From assembly GCF_050596425.1 (NCBI RefSeq), contig NZ_CP192292.1, positions 1,984,001 to 2,048,000 of the forward strand: a stretch of 64,000 nucleotides of DNA, read 5' to 3'. Below the pieces are notes generated by a model. That model worked only from the letters and a program-made list of their open reading frames with translations, had not been told where the DNA came from and searched no databases. A program made the translations under genes and the position numbers. This stretch comes from G963665925 sp050596425. GTDB taxonomy: Bacteria; Bacillota; Clostridia; Peptostreptococcales; Acidaminobacteraceae. Positions 17,750 to 26,997 of this stretch are shown piece by piece (position 1 is the first letter of the stretch; each line of letters opens with the position of its first letter).

Positions 17750-18691
17750 TTACTTATCTAGTTCATGTAACCACTTTAATATTATCTTGTTTGTTTTCTC
17801 TGGTTCTTCTTGCTGTATCCAGTGACCACAATCAAGACTTTCAATATGGACGTTTGGAACAAAGTCAGATAAGTTTGGAGATTGCATGACAGGATCTTTT
17901 TCTCCATAGATCATGAGTGTCGGATGATTGATTATGGGGTTAACCTGACCCAGTATGTGCCAGTTTTTATCTAAGTTCCTATACCAGTTAACACTGCCTC
18001 TAAACCCAGAGGTCTTAAAAGCCGAGATGAAAACGTCGAGCTCTTCATCAGACATTACGGGCTGACCGAGTGGTCTTTCTCGTCTGGCTAAGTTAATTAG
18101 TGCCATTCCAGGTTCAGGCTCTGTTGGCGGCTCATTCTTGCGGAACATATTGCGTAGAAACTGCTCTGTGTTGTCTTCAAAGACACCATCTGCCACACCG
18201 GGTTGACGATTGAAGTGTATAAAGTAGTTGTCTGGGCCAAAAAGTTCTTCAAGAAATTCCAGCCATGGTTTTTCTCCTCTGGCCTGGTAGGGCACACTAA
18301 GATTGATAATTTTACTGACACGGTTTGGGTGTAGTAAGGCAAGGCCCCAGACGACTGTGGCGCCCCAGTCATGACCGACAAAGGTGGCGTCACTGTAACC
18401 ATAATGGTCGAGTAGACCAATCAGATCACCGGTTAGATGCTCAATATCATAAGCTGATACATCTTGCGGTTGAGATGATCTACCATAACCTCGTTGATTT
18501 GGAACTATAACATGGTACCCTGCTTTAACAAGAGCAGGAACTTGATGGCGCCATGAAAATGCATGTTCAGGCCATCCGTGACATAAGACAATGGGCTTGC
18601 CTGTATTTTCTCTACCAGCCTCGAAGACTTCCAGTTCAACGCCATTGACTTTTATCATAGTGGGCTTCAGAAAATTATCTAAAGTAAACAT
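17750..18691 (-). CDS. alpha/beta hydrolase, epoxide-hydrolase-like
   Basis: A 313-residue alpha/beta-hydrolase. LCHGWPEHAFSWRHQ gives the oxyanion HGWP motif typical of epoxide hydrolases, VGHDWGATV the nucleophile elbow with Asp (about residue 105), and DCGHWIQQE the C-terminal His. The Asp nucleophile points to an epoxide hydrolase or haloalkane dehalogenase-type reaction rather than an esterase. Monocistronic; the divergent-spaced WYL regulator gene 90 bp upstream on the same strand may be unrelated. Confidence 0.85.
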   Translation of the reverse strand: MFTLDNFLKPTMIKVNGVELEVFEAGRENTGKPIVLCHGWPEHAFSWRHQVPALVKAGYHVIVPNQRGYGRSSQPQDVSAYDIEHLTGDLIGLLDHYGYSDATFVGHDWGATVVWGLALLHPNRVSKIINLSVPYQARGEKPWLEFLEELFGPDNYFIHFNRQPGVADGVFEDNTEQFLRNMFRKNEPPTEPEPGMALINLARRERPLGQPVMSDEELDVFISAFKTSGFRGSVNWYRNLDKNWHILGQVNPIINHPTLMIYGEKDPVMQSPNLSDFVPNVHIESLDCGHWIQQEEPEKTNKIILKWLHELDK

Positions 18692-18781
18692 AATGTTACC
18701 TCCTGTGACTTCAGCTATATTGACTTCCTAAGTTGAATATAGCAGACACCTGCGACACCATTATGTCAGGTTTAAAAAATT

Positions 18782-19711
18782 CTATAAGTATTTTGAATAC
18801 ATGGCACTAATCTTAGATTGAATCGCTTGGCGTATATGATCTGGTTCTAAGACTTCGACATTTTCACCAAAACTTAGAATCAGAGAATAAGACCAGTCTT
18901 TTTCAGGAAATGATGCTGTAACAAGTAGCTCTCCTGAATCTAAAACCTTGATATTACTTTGATCAAATATATCATCAACCTTGCTTCGGGCCTGCGGCGA
19001 AAATTTCAAGGTTACGACCGTTAGGTCATCTTGATTGTCCGAGAAGTCTCTTGTTGGGTTATAGGGTGAATTTCTTCGTACAAAGTTTTGCCTTTCTACA
19101 GCTAGACTGATTATTCGAGAGAGTCTAAAAATCCGAAAGTCAGATTTTAAGTGGCAGTAAGCATACAAATACCAACTGTATCCCTTAAATATTACGGACA
19201 TAGGCTCGATCTGTCTTGAACTGACAAAATTATTATAATTCCTATATTTAATTGTTAGCAGATTTTCATTAGATATAGCAAGGCGAATGGATTTAAGCAT
19301 TTGTTTTAATTTGGAGGTGTTGCCCCAAACAGGAAGATCAATAATAATTTGCTCCATTTGCATATCGAGGTCTTTAGATTTATCCGTTGGAACCAGGCTT
19401 CTAAGTTTCTCAATTGACGCATTTAGCTCAGTGTCTTCAAAAGTGGAGTTGATCCCACTTAGAGTTGAAAGCATAGATGCAAGATTATCCAATGTAAGCA
19501 ACTGATGGTTTAGTTTATAGTTGTCCATTATGCCATAGCCACCATTTGCTCCAGGGTATGAAATGACCGGAATGCCTGCCATATTTATTGAGTCAATATC
19601 ACGGTAGATGGTCCGAACTGAAACGTCAAACCGATCAGCAAGTTCCTTAGCAGTGATCTGTTTTCTATTTAGCAAAATAACAATAATTGTTAACAATCGC
19701 TCTATTTTCAT
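18782..19711 (-). CDS. WYL-domain (YafY-type) transcriptional regulator
   Basis: A 309-residue regulator. Residues 1-60 are a DeoR-like HTH (ITAKELADRFDVSVRTIYRDIDSINMAGIPV), and about 140-205 a WYL domain with KGYSWYLYAYCHLKSDFRIFRLSRI. WYL domains bind nucleic acid or nucleotide-like ligands in DNA-damage and defence regulators. It is divergent from the Y-family polymerase gene across 140 bp, so it might influence that gene, although the polymerase has its own LexA box. Confidence 0.88.
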   Translation of the reverse strand: MKIERLLTIIVILLNRKQITAKELADRFDVSVRTIYRDIDSINMAGIPVISYPGANGGYGIMDNYKLNHQLLTLDNLASMLSTLSGINSTFEDTELNASIEKLRSLVPTDKSKDLDMQMEQIIIDLPVWGNTSKLKQMLKSIRLAISNENLLTIKYRNYNNFVSSRQIEPMSVIFKGYSWYLYAYCHLKSDFRIFRLSRIISLAVERQNFVRRNSPYNPTRDFSDNQDDLTVVTLKFSPQARSKVDDIFDQSNIKVLDSGELLVTASFPEKDWSYSLILSFGENVEVLEPDHIRQAIQSKISAMYSKYL

Positions 19712-19769
19712 TGAAGGCTCCTATTCAGAATTGTTTTACATGTATGCATTATATCATCATGAATGCCAC

Positions 19770-19832
19770 TTGCTATTTTTTCGCCCCTCAAAATATGATA
19801 GAATAAAAAATATAAAACCGAACTGATGTTTG
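19770..19832 (+). promoter_or_regulatory. promoter with LexA (DinR) box for polY-yolD
   Basis: A TTGCTA -35 (19770-19775) and TATGAT -10 (19794-19799) are 18 bp apart. Downstream, CGAACTGATGTTTG (19819-19832) matches the Gram-positive LexA consensus CGAACRNRYGTTYG at all but one position, 19 bp before the ATG. This predicts SOS induction of the polymerase. Confidence 0.75.
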
Positions 19833-19851
19833 ATTTGATGTGGGTGAGACA

Positions 19852-21402
19852 ATGGAAGAAAGTACAAATACACAAGAAAGTAAAAATATATATGCTGCGA
19901 TTGATCTAAAGTCTTTTTATGCATCTGTTGAATGTTTAGAGCGTGGACTTGATCCTCTTAAAACCCATTTAGTTGTAGCCGACTCCAGCCGGTCGCAAAA
20001 GACAATTTGCCTGGCTGTGTCCCCATCACTAAAGACTTATGGAATTCCTGGAAGAGTCAGGCTCTTTGAGGTGGTTCAAAAAATAAAGCTAGAGAATGAC
20101 AAGAGGGCTCAAAAGGCGCCCGGGCGGACTTTAAGCGGTGCTTCTCATTTTTCAACAGAGTTAGAAAAATTCCCTAACAAAGCCATTGACTATATTGTGG
20201 CTCCTCCCAGAATGGCCCTTTATATAGAATACAGTACAAGAATCTACAATGTATACTTGAAGTATGTGGCACCTGAGGACATTCATGTTTACTCCATTGA
20301 TGAGGTTTTTATCGACATCACTGATTACTTAAAGACCACAAATTTGAGTCCACGTGATTTTACAAAAAAAATTATAAAAGATGTTCTAGAAACAGTGGGA
20401 ATCACTGCAACTGCAGGTATAGGCACAAATTTATACTTAAGTAAAATTGCTATGGACATTGTTGCTAAAAAAATTGAAGCGGATGCTGACGGCGTCAGAA
20501 TTGCTGAGCTTGATGAAATGAGCTATAGAAAGCAGTTGTGGGACCATCAGCCAATCACGGATTTTTGGCGTGTTGGAAAAGGTTATGCCAACAAGCTCGA
20601 AAAGCACGGACTCTATACTATGGGGGATATTGCAAGGTGTTCTATAGGTGATGACAACGCATTTCACAATGAAGACCTTTTGTATGATATTTTTGGAATC
20701 AATGCAGAACTTTTAATTGATCATGCCTGGGGATGGGAGCCTTGTAAATTAGAACATGTTAAAGCTTATAAACCATCAAGCAAGAGCACTGGGGCAGGAC
20801 AAGTCCTGCTAAGACCATATCCGCATGAAGAAACAAGAATTGTTGTTAAGGAAATGACCGACCAACTGGTTCTTGACCTGGTGGATAAGAAGCTGGTAAC
20901 AGATCAAATTGTTCTAACTGTTGGCTATGACATTTCAAATTTAACAGATCCGGACAGGCGTAAAAGATACAAGGGCCAAGTCAAAACGGATTATTACGGC
21001 AGAAAAATTCCCAAGCATGCCCACGGCACAGCCAATTTGGATAGGTTGACCTCATCTACAAAACTTATAATGGATGCTGTCATGGACTTGTTTGATGAAA
21101 TTGTGGATGATTCTCTACTAGCGCGTCGGGTTAACATTGTAGCCAATCATGTGGTAAGTGAAGACTCTGTCAAAGAGGAAGAAAGCTATGAACAGCTTGA
21201 TCTTTTCACGGATTATGATAAAAAAGCCAAAGCCACTGAAGAGGAAAAGTCTATGCTGGACAAGGAAAAGAAACTACAGCATGCCCTTTTAGATATTAAA
21301 AAGAAGTTTGGGAAAAACGCAGTTTTAAAAGGGATGAATCTTCAAAAGGGCGCGACTGGGAAGGATAGAAACAATCAAATTGGTGGTCATAAGGCCGATT
21401 GA
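19852..21402 (+). CDS. Y-family DNA polymerase (UmuC/ImpB/UvrX type)
   Basis: A 516-residue translesion polymerase starting at ATG 19852. The palm motifs are present: AIDLKSFYASVE (about residue 15, first catalytic Asp plus steric-gate Phe/Tyr) and VYSIDEVFIDIT (about 148, catalytic Asp-Glu pair). A helix-hairpin-helix and little-finger region follow, then a charged C-terminal tail. It belongs to the Firmicute UvrX/YqjW/YozK branch, usually paired with a YolD protein, as here. A LexA box upstream indicates SOS control. Confidence 0.92.
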   Translation: MEESTNTQESKNIYAAIDLKSFYASVECLERGLDPLKTHLVVADSSRSQKTICLAVSPSLKTYGIPGRVRLFEVVQKIKLENDKRAQKAPGRTLSGASHFSTELEKFPNKAIDYIVAPPRMALYIEYSTRIYNVYLKYVAPEDIHVYSIDEVFIDITDYLKTTNLSPRDFTKKIIKDVLETVGITATAGIGTNLYLSKIAMDIVAKKIEADADGVRIAELDEMSYRKQLWDHQPITDFWRVGKGYANKLEKHGLYTMGDIARCSIGDDNAFHNEDLLYDIFGINAELLIDHAWGWEPCKLEHVKAYKPSSKSTGAGQVLLRPYPHEETRIVVKEMTDQLVLDLVDKKLVTDQIVLTVGYDISNLTDPDRRKRYKGQVKTDYYGRKIPKHAHGTANLDRLTSSTKLIMDAVMDLFDEIVDDSLLARRVNIVANHVVSEDSVKEEESYEQLDLFTDYDKKAKATEEEKSMLDKEKKLQHALLDIKKKFGKNAVLKGMNLQKGATGKDRNNQIGGHKAD

Positions 21403-21442
21403 TGATTGAATAATTTCTACTGTTTTGGGGAAGGAATAGACT

Positions 21443-21874
21443 ATGAGTAAAACTGCCAACGAAAGCGGAACAAAATATGATGATATTATCCATCTTCCTC
21501 GTCATGTTTCCCGAAAAAGACCTCAAATGCCACTTGAAGATAGGGCAGCTCAATTTTCACCATTTGCAGCTGTTATAGGGCATGAGGCTTCAGTAAAAGA
21601 AGCTGCAAGGTTGACTGAGGAAAAAAGAGATTTGGATGAGGCTGAGAAAACCGTTATAAATGAGCAACTCCTTAAGATTCAATCTCGTATAGAAGATGAC
21701 ACAGAACCTGAAGTCCAAGTTGAACACTTTAAAAAAGACCCTCTTAAAAAAGGTGGCCATTATATTACGACTCAAGGAGAAGTTAAGAAAATAGATGTTT
21801 ATGTGAGAAACATTCTCATGAAAGATGGAAATTCTATTGAAATTGATGATATACTGAGAATTGAAATTTTATAA
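21443..21874 (+). CDS. YolD-like protein
   Basis: A 143-residue protein 40 bp after the polymerase. MPLEDRAAQFSPFAAVIGHEASVKEAARLT is the typical YolD-like core (about residues 33-62). YolD proteins are encoded with Y-family polymerases on Firmicute chromosomes and plasmids and are thought to be the functional counterpart of UmuD. It should share the SOS promoter upstream. Confidence 0.88.
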   Translation: MSKTANESGTKYDDIIHLPRHVSRKRPQMPLEDRAAQFSPFAAVIGHEASVKEAARLTEEKRDLDEAEKTVINEQLLKIQSRIEDDTEPEVQVEHFKKDPLKKGGHYITTQGEVKKIDVYVRNILMKDGNSIEIDDILRIEIL

Positions 21875-22100
21875 TTGAACCAAGAGCAACAATAATCTAT
21901 TTGATAGATAATGTTTCGTAATTAAATGCTATGAAAAATACAGCTGAATGTATATCTTAAAAAATATATATGGAAAACCTATAAGAAAAGTAAAGCAATA
22001 TAGAAAGTGAAAGTTCTATAAGGTATGAAAAAGGTATGAAAACGAGCTTTTGTGATATTGCAAAGGCCTAAGATAAGTGATTAGAAAAAAGGAGATTTAG

Positions 22101-22928
22101 ATGAGATTTATTTCATGGAATATTGACTCATTGAATGCAGCTCTTACAAGCACGTCGAATAGAGCTGTTCTTTCAAGAAAAGTAATTGATACGATTTTAG
22201 ACCATGATCCAGATGTGATAGCCCTGCAAGAAACCAAACTACCATCTAAGGGACCGAGTAAAAAGCACATAGAAATTCTAGCGGACTCTTTTGAAGGATA
22301 TAACTATACTTGGAGGAGTTCCCAAGAACCAGCCCGCAAAGGCTATGCAGGGACTATGTTCTTATATAAGGAAAAGTACACACCTGAGGTAACTTATCCT
22401 GAAATTGGTGCACCGGATACAATGGACTTAGAAGGTCGAATGATCACTTTAGAATTTGATGATTTCTTCTTGACCCAAGTCTATACCCCAAATGCAGGAG
22501 ACGGCTTGAAAAGACTTGAAGAAAGACAAGTTTGGGACATAAAGTATGCAGAGTATCTTGAAAGCCTTGATAAGAAAAAACCTGTCATTGCAACGGGTGA
22601 CTATAATGTGGCCCACAAGGAGATAGACCTTGCTAATCCAGATAGCAACCATAGGTCAGCAGGCTTTACAGATGAAGAACGTGAAGGTTTCACAAACCTA
22701 CTGAGCAAGGGCTTTACCGATACATTTAGACACATTCATGGCGATGTGACTGGCGCCTACACATGGTGGGCGCAAAGGGTAAAAACAAGCAAGATTAACA
22801 ATTCTGGCTGGAGGATTGACTACTGGCTCGTTAGTGATAGGCTGGCAGATAAGGTTATCAAGTCAGAAATGGTGGATTCTGGTGAAAGACAAGACCATAC
22901 ACCGATATTATTGGATGTAAAATTGTAG
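22101..22928 (+). CDS. xth: exodeoxyribonuclease III / AP endonuclease
   Basis: A 275-residue EEP-fold nuclease. Motifs seen are FISWNIDSLNA (residue 3), ALQETKLP (metal-binding Glu), VYTPNAGDGLKRL, TGDYNVAHKEIDLANP and the C-terminal DHTPILLDV catalytic Asp-His. Length and order fit ExoA/Xth, the abasic-site endonuclease of base-excision repair. AAAGGAG precedes the ATG. It follows the SOS polymerase pair, but 226 bp intervene and no LexA box was noticed. Confidence 0.93.
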   Translation: MRFISWNIDSLNAALTSTSNRAVLSRKVIDTILDHDPDVIALQETKLPSKGPSKKHIEILADSFEGYNYTWRSSQEPARKGYAGTMFLYKEKYTPEVTYPEIGAPDTMDLEGRMITLEFDDFFLTQVYTPNAGDGLKRLEERQVWDIKYAEYLESLDKKKPVIATGDYNVAHKEIDLANPDSNHRSAGFTDEEREGFTNLLSKGFTDTFRHIHGDVTGAYTWWAQRVKTSKINNSGWRIDYWLVSDRLADKVIKSEMVDSGERQDHTPILLDVKL

Positions 22929-23174
22929 TAAATCAAGACGGAATCATGCCGCGATAGTGTTTAATAACATATAATAAAATAACAAATAAATTACAAATAG
23001 ATTTATCATTGAATTTATTGCCATAATGCTGTACAGTATGGGTATCAAAATGTCCCTATTAAAAGTTCTTTAGGGCAAGTGTCACCTAAGAGGTCAAGGT
23101 TTTAAATAATTGATTCCTTGACAGTACAAGACGAGCAAACTAGAAGCTCCCTGGTGGGAAAAAGGAGTGTCATT

Positions 23175-23828
23175 ATGGCAATAGGTACGTACAAAAAGAT
23201 TAAAGTTAAAGCTCGCAGTGCTGTGGAGATTTCAATTCCGTGGGTATTGATGGTCCCTGACATTGAAATGGAAGGCATAGTAGATGCATCCAAGAGTGTT
23301 TTCTACGGTATGGATTTGCTGGATACGAAGGCAAAAAAAAATAAGGTTTCTACGATGCCACCCTCTAAAACAATCGCTGAAATGCGAAAAATATGCATGC
23401 AAAGCAAAGACACGAGAATTATAGTGGAAGATTTCTATGGTCTTGAAAGAGATTGTTTGGCCAGTGAAGAGGGTTTCTTTACATTTTCCACAATAGAAAT
23501 TTTTAAAAAGTTCTGTGTTGTGCCATTTGTGGTTCTGGAACCCGCAATTGGCGGTGCTGAAGATATTGATATTTTAGTGATTAGAAGTAGGTCATTCAGA
23601 CAGGCAACGAGTGAGTTCAGACTATGTGATTTAATCACGCCTAGAGATATTATACATGAGGAAATTGCTAAACATGTGGATCTGGATTTCACGCATATGA
23701 TATTAAAGCGGGGCAAAGAGCCTTTCCCAAAACTTGAGAGACTTGAAAATGACTTAGAAATAGACAAGGAAACAAGTCAAAAAGTTTGGGCGTCGATGAT
23801 TCAAGATCCAAGACTCTTTGATGAATAG
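23175..23828 (+). CDS. hypothetical protein
   Basis: A 217-residue soluble protein starting MAIGTYKK after an AAAAAGGAG site; an in-frame extension to 23118 lacks such a site. No membrane segment or signal peptide and only a few scattered cysteines. The middle (TRIIVEDFYGLERDCLASEEGFFTFSTIEIFKKF) may be a small alpha/beta domain. I do not recognise a family. It is monocistronic, with a strong terminator after it. Confidence 0.7.
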   Translation: MAIGTYKKIKVKARSAVEISIPWVLMVPDIEMEGIVDASKSVFYGMDLLDTKAKKNKVSTMPPSKTIAEMRKICMQSKDTRIIVEDFYGLERDCLASEEGFFTFSTIEIFKKFCVVPFVVLEPAIGGAEDIDILVIRSRSFRQATSEFRLCDLITPRDIIHEEIAKHVDLDFTHMILKRGKEPFPKLERLENDLEIDKETSQKVWASMIQDPRLFDE

Positions 23829-23862
23829 AGTCGAAACTGAATAGGATATGTAAAAAAATAAG

Positions 23863-23887
23863 AAGAGTCAGCCAAGCTGACTCTTTT
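23863..23887. terminator. bidirectional terminator
   Basis: AAGAGTCAGC and GCTGACTCTT form a 10-bp stem with a 3-nt loop, with A's on the left and T's on the right. It serves the two convergent genes around it. Confidence 0.88.
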
Positions 23888-23908
23888 ATGGTTTTTGATT
23901 GGCTTAAG

Positions 23909-24268
23909 TTAGTGACTGCATTCATGGTCATGAGATGCACAGGCTTCCCCGGAATCAGTGATGTTGCCTTCAAGCCACGCCTCAGCAACTTGTCTTGTAT
24001 CACCCGAACATCCGCGAATAACATCAATACCTGAAACGTTTAGAACACGTACTGCACCGCCGCCCATGTTGCCTGCCAGCATAAGTTTGACGCCTTGATC
24101 AGCAAGTGTCTTTGCAATGTTTGATTTACATCCGCATCCAGCGGGAGAAGTAACAGTTTGCTCATCAACAATTTTTTTGTTTTCATCAATGGTATAGACT
24201 GTGAAATACTCACAGTGTCCAAAATGACTATCTATTTGCTTGTTTCTTGATGGTAAAGCTATTTTCAT
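23909..24268 (-). CDS. NifB/NifX-type iron-molybdenum cofactor-binding domain protein
   Basis: A 119-residue protein of the MTH1175/NifX-like family: KIALPSRNKQIDSHFGHCEYFTVY at the N-terminus and VSGIDVIRGCSGDTRQVAEAWLEG near the C-terminus. The tail CASHDHECSH is rich in Cys and His and may bind metal. Such small proteins are common in anaerobes that lack nitrogenase and probably handle Fe-S or Mo clusters. No nif genes are in view. AGGAGGAC precedes the ATG. Confidence 0.88.
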   Translation of the reverse strand: MKIALPSRNKQIDSHFGHCEYFTVYTIDENKKIVDEQTVTSPAGCGCKSNIAKTLADQGVKLMLAGNMGGGAVRVLNVSGIDVIRGCSGDTRQVAEAWLEGNITDSGEACASHDHECSH

Positions 24269-24702
24269 AATTGTCCTCCAAATCTACCATACCTTATATT
24301 TATTGCCTTTTACCTATATACAAGAATAAGCCGTTAACGCGGGTATGTCAATATATGTTATTGGCATACGCTATATTAATTAGTGGACAATATCATCTAT
24401 ATTAAAAGTCTCACTTTCATAATAAGTCTCCCTTTATGACAAGTTCACGACCACGATTTTGTCTTCATTGAATTTTATTAATTATTCTCATTAAGCATAG
24501 AAAATGGGGTCTCAAATTCGTTTTTCAAATAGGATTTGATTAAGGATCTATTTTTTTTTTAGGCTTCTCGAAAGAATGTGTATAGAAAAAAACAATATCT
24601 ATAACTTTAGTATTCAATATTACTATTGTTCATGATCAAGTCGCTCTGGTACTGTATGTATGTACATTTTAAGTGAGTGATTGGTAATACGGAGGAGAAA
24701 AT
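24269..24702. other. intergenic region with an inverted repeat
   Basis: No gene seen in this divergent gap. GTATGTCAATA (24343-24353) and TATTGGCATAC (24359-24369) form an 11-bp inverted repeat with one G-U, a possible operator. The remainder is A+T-rich, including a T10 tract near 24551, and should hold both promoters. Confidence 0.45.
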
Positions 24703-26064
24703 ATGACTTTAAAAAAATTAGGAATTTATATTGCATCTGTCGCACTTCTGGTAAGCAGTTTGAGCGGATGTGCTGCAGACCAAAATGCAGCAAGCACAGA
24801 AGAAACAACTGTTGATCAGACACAAGAAGCATCGACTGAAGCAATAGAGGAAAGTGAAGCAGTCACTGAACCATCGGAAGCAGAACTTACCTTCAATACA
24901 TATTTTGTATCATCTGAGTGGCTAAACGATAATATGGACTCTGTTATTGTCTTAGATGCTCGTGGACAAGAAACATATGACAAAGGACATGTTCCAGGTG
25001 CCCGTGTTTTAACATGGCAAAGTCTATCAAGAACGGATGTGGAATTCGCTTCTGAAACATGGGGAACGCTTAAAGATGCAGATGCTCTAGGTCAGGCCAT
25101 TTCAGAGCTGGGTCTATCAGCAGACAGTGAAGTTGTTGTATATTCTGACACGCAAAATGGTTGGGGGGAAGACGGTCGAATTATGTGGACTCTTCAAGCT
25201 GCAGGTATTGAAAATGTAAGAATGCTTGATGGGGGCTACAAAGGTTGGAAGGATGCTGGATACGATATTACTAAAGAGACTTCTGAGTTTGAAGCAACAG
25301 ACTTTGTTGTGGAAGAGTTAGATTTAGTGGAATCAATCAGTACAGCAAAACTTGTTGAGAACTATGATGACTATAAGGTGATAGACACTCGAGATAAAGA
25401 TGAGTATGAAGGTGCTCAAAAATTCGGTGAAGCACGTGGAGGTCATCTTCCAAGTGCTGTTTGGATGGCATACAAAGATCTACTTGAAAAAGACGGCACA
25501 TTAAAGCCGATCAATGAGCTAGAAGCTATCTTTGCTGATGCTGGATTTGAGAAGACTGACAAAATTGCTACATACTGCACAGCTGGTATTCGTTCAGCGC
25601 ACTATGCAGAAATATTAAAAATGCTTGGTTATGAGAATGTTGTGAACTATGATGCTTCATTCTACGTTTGGGCCAACACACCTGAACTTCAAATCGGTAA
25701 GGTTGTAAAAGACCACGCTTACAACTACTATGCACCTGATCACGTTAAATCAGCGCTTGAAAACAATGAAGAAATCATGCTTCTTGATATTCAGCCTGAA
25801 GAAGATTTCGATGCACACCACATTAAAGGTGCTGTTGAAACCAATGCATACCCAGTTAAGTCTGATGAAGACAAGGCGAAACTTGAAGATGTTCTTGCTA
25901 CAATAAACGGTTCAAATGAAGATGTTGTTATTGTTTGCCCACGTGGTGGCGGTGGCGCTGAAAGAACATATCAAGAACTAGAAGCAAATGGGATTGATAC
26001 AAGCCGTCTATTTATCTTAGAAGGTGGTCAAGCGGATTGGCCTTTTGCTGAACTTGTAAACTAG
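24703..26064 (+). CDS. lipoprotein with three rhodanese domains
   Basis: A 453-residue protein. A lipobox LSGC at residues 20-23 predicts lipid attachment outside the membrane, followed by a Ser/Thr/Glu-rich linker to about residue 60. Three rhodanese-like domains follow. The first (about 65-190) lacks a loop Cys (YSDTQNGWGEDGR); the second (about 205-325) has ATYCTAGIRS with Cys; the third (about 345-450) has VIVCPRGGGGAE with Cys. Rhodaneses pass sulfane sulfur, typically thiosulfate to thiol acceptors. The gene is monocistronic with a strong terminator. Confidence 0.88.
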   Translation: MTLKKLGIYIASVALLVSSLSGCAADQNAASTEETTVDQTQEASTEAIEESEAVTEPSEAELTFNTYFVSSEWLNDNMDSVIVLDARGQETYDKGHVPGARVLTWQSLSRTDVEFASETWGTLKDADALGQAISELGLSADSEVVVYSDTQNGWGEDGRIMWTLQAAGIENVRMLDGGYKGWKDAGYDITKETSEFEATDFVVEELDLVESISTAKLVENYDDYKVIDTRDKDEYEGAQKFGEARGGHLPSAVWMAYKDLLEKDGTLKPINELEAIFADAGFEKTDKIATYCTAGIRSAHYAEILKMLGYENVVNYDASFYVWANTPELQIGKVVKDHAYNYYAPDHVKSALENNEEIMLLDIQPEEDFDAHHIKGAVETNAYPVKSDEDKAKLEDVLATINGSNEDVVIVCPRGGGGAERTYQELEANGIDTSRLFILEGGQADWPFAELVN

Positions 26065-26089
26065 ATAAAACAACAGTCCTTGACTGTTT

Positions 26090-26120
26090 GAACCCCAGTG
26101 GATACCACTGGGGTTCTTTT
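26090..26120 (+). terminator. Rho-independent terminator
   Basis: GAACCCCAGTG pairs with CACTGGGGTTC (26106-26116) followed by TTTT. Confidence 0.9.
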
Positions 26121-26181
26121 GCTTGTTATGCGAAAATAAAGTTTTAGCGAAATGACCATGCACATGATTAAAGATCATAGC

Positions 26182-26877
26182 CTATATAGTTTTGTCCAGT
26201 GAATCCTCTATTGTTTCCAAGTGTTTTAACATAGCCTCTGAGGCGGCCTGACTGTTTCTTGATATTAGGGCATTTAGAATCCCTGTGTGGTTAAGTGTAA
26301 CACTTGTTTGAGCTTTAAGCGTTGAAAGAGCAAAATTTGAAAAATCAACATAGGTGTTATCTTCAGTCAAGAGGAGTTTTAAAAGCATGAAAAGTGTCTT
26401 GTTACCAGATAATTCAGCAATTTTAAGATGAATTTTCAAGTCAATATTATTTGCTTCTTGCCCTTTGGATAGATGGTCGATATACATGTTGATTAATTGC
26501 TCAACGCCCTCTAAATCTTTATCAGTCGCATTACCGCAGGCCAGTTTGATAGCCTGAGGCTCAAGTAACTTTCTGATAAATATGGTCTCTTTCAGTTTGT
26601 CTCGTGAAGCGTTAATTTGGTTTCTAATGAGTTCATCAGCGATGGACTGCTTATCTAAACGCTCGGTTTCACTTTCATACCATGCTCTTCCTTTTGGTGT
26701 AATTATTCGGCCTTTGTTGCTAATTTTTTCGAGAAAACCATCATTCTCTAGATATGCTAAAGCCCTCCCAATACTTGTTTGAGACATGTTGAGTATGTCC
26801 TTTAACGTGGATGCGCCCACTGGGTCTGGGTGATTATTAAATTCAGAGAGAAGGATGTATATTAGTTCATTTTTCAT
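26182..26877 (-). CDS. GntR family regulator with FCD domain
   Basis: A 231-residue protein. Residues 1-75 are a winged HTH (GASTLKDILNMSQTSIGRALAYLENDGFLEKISNKGR), and about 85-225 an all-helical FCD ligand domain with the ending HLETIEDS typical of FadR-C members. The DNA-binding part looks more MarR/ROK-like than canonical GntR, so the family label is tentative. It is divergent from the ornithine cyclodeaminase-like gene across 120 bp containing two good palindromes, and probably regulates it and itself. Confidence 0.78.
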   Translation of the reverse strand: MKNELIYILLSEFNNHPDPVGASTLKDILNMSQTSIGRALAYLENDGFLEKISNKGRIITPKGRAWYESETERLDKQSIADELIRNQINASRDKLKETIFIRKLLEPQAIKLACGNATDKDLEGVEQLINMYIDHLSKGQEANNIDLKIHLKIAELSGNKTLFMLLKLLLTEDNTYVDFSNFALSTLKAQTSVTLNHTGILNALISRNSQAASEAMLKHLETIEDSLDKTI

Positions 26878-26898
26878 TTGTCACCTCAATAATAATAC

Positions 26899-26915
26899 AA
26901 TGTCTAATTGACATT
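26899..26915. promoter_or_regulatory. palindromic operator candidate 1
   Basis: AATGTC TAATT GACATT, a perfect 6-bp inverted repeat extended by AATAAT/ATTATT outside, just upstream of the GntR-type gene; a likely autoregulatory operator. Confidence 0.55.
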
Positions 26916-26946
26916 ATTATAACATATGTGTTACGCTTCAAATAAA

Positions 26947-26968
26947 CATTAACCATTTGTGGTTAATG
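26947..26968. promoter_or_regulatory. palindromic operator candidate 2
   Basis: CATTAACCA and TGGTTAATG form a perfect 9-bp inverted repeat with a 4-nt spacer, 29 bp before the cyclodeaminase ATG. The position suits repression of that gene. Confidence 0.55.
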
Positions 26969-26997
26969 AAGATGTGCATGGATAAAGGGAGGCCGAA

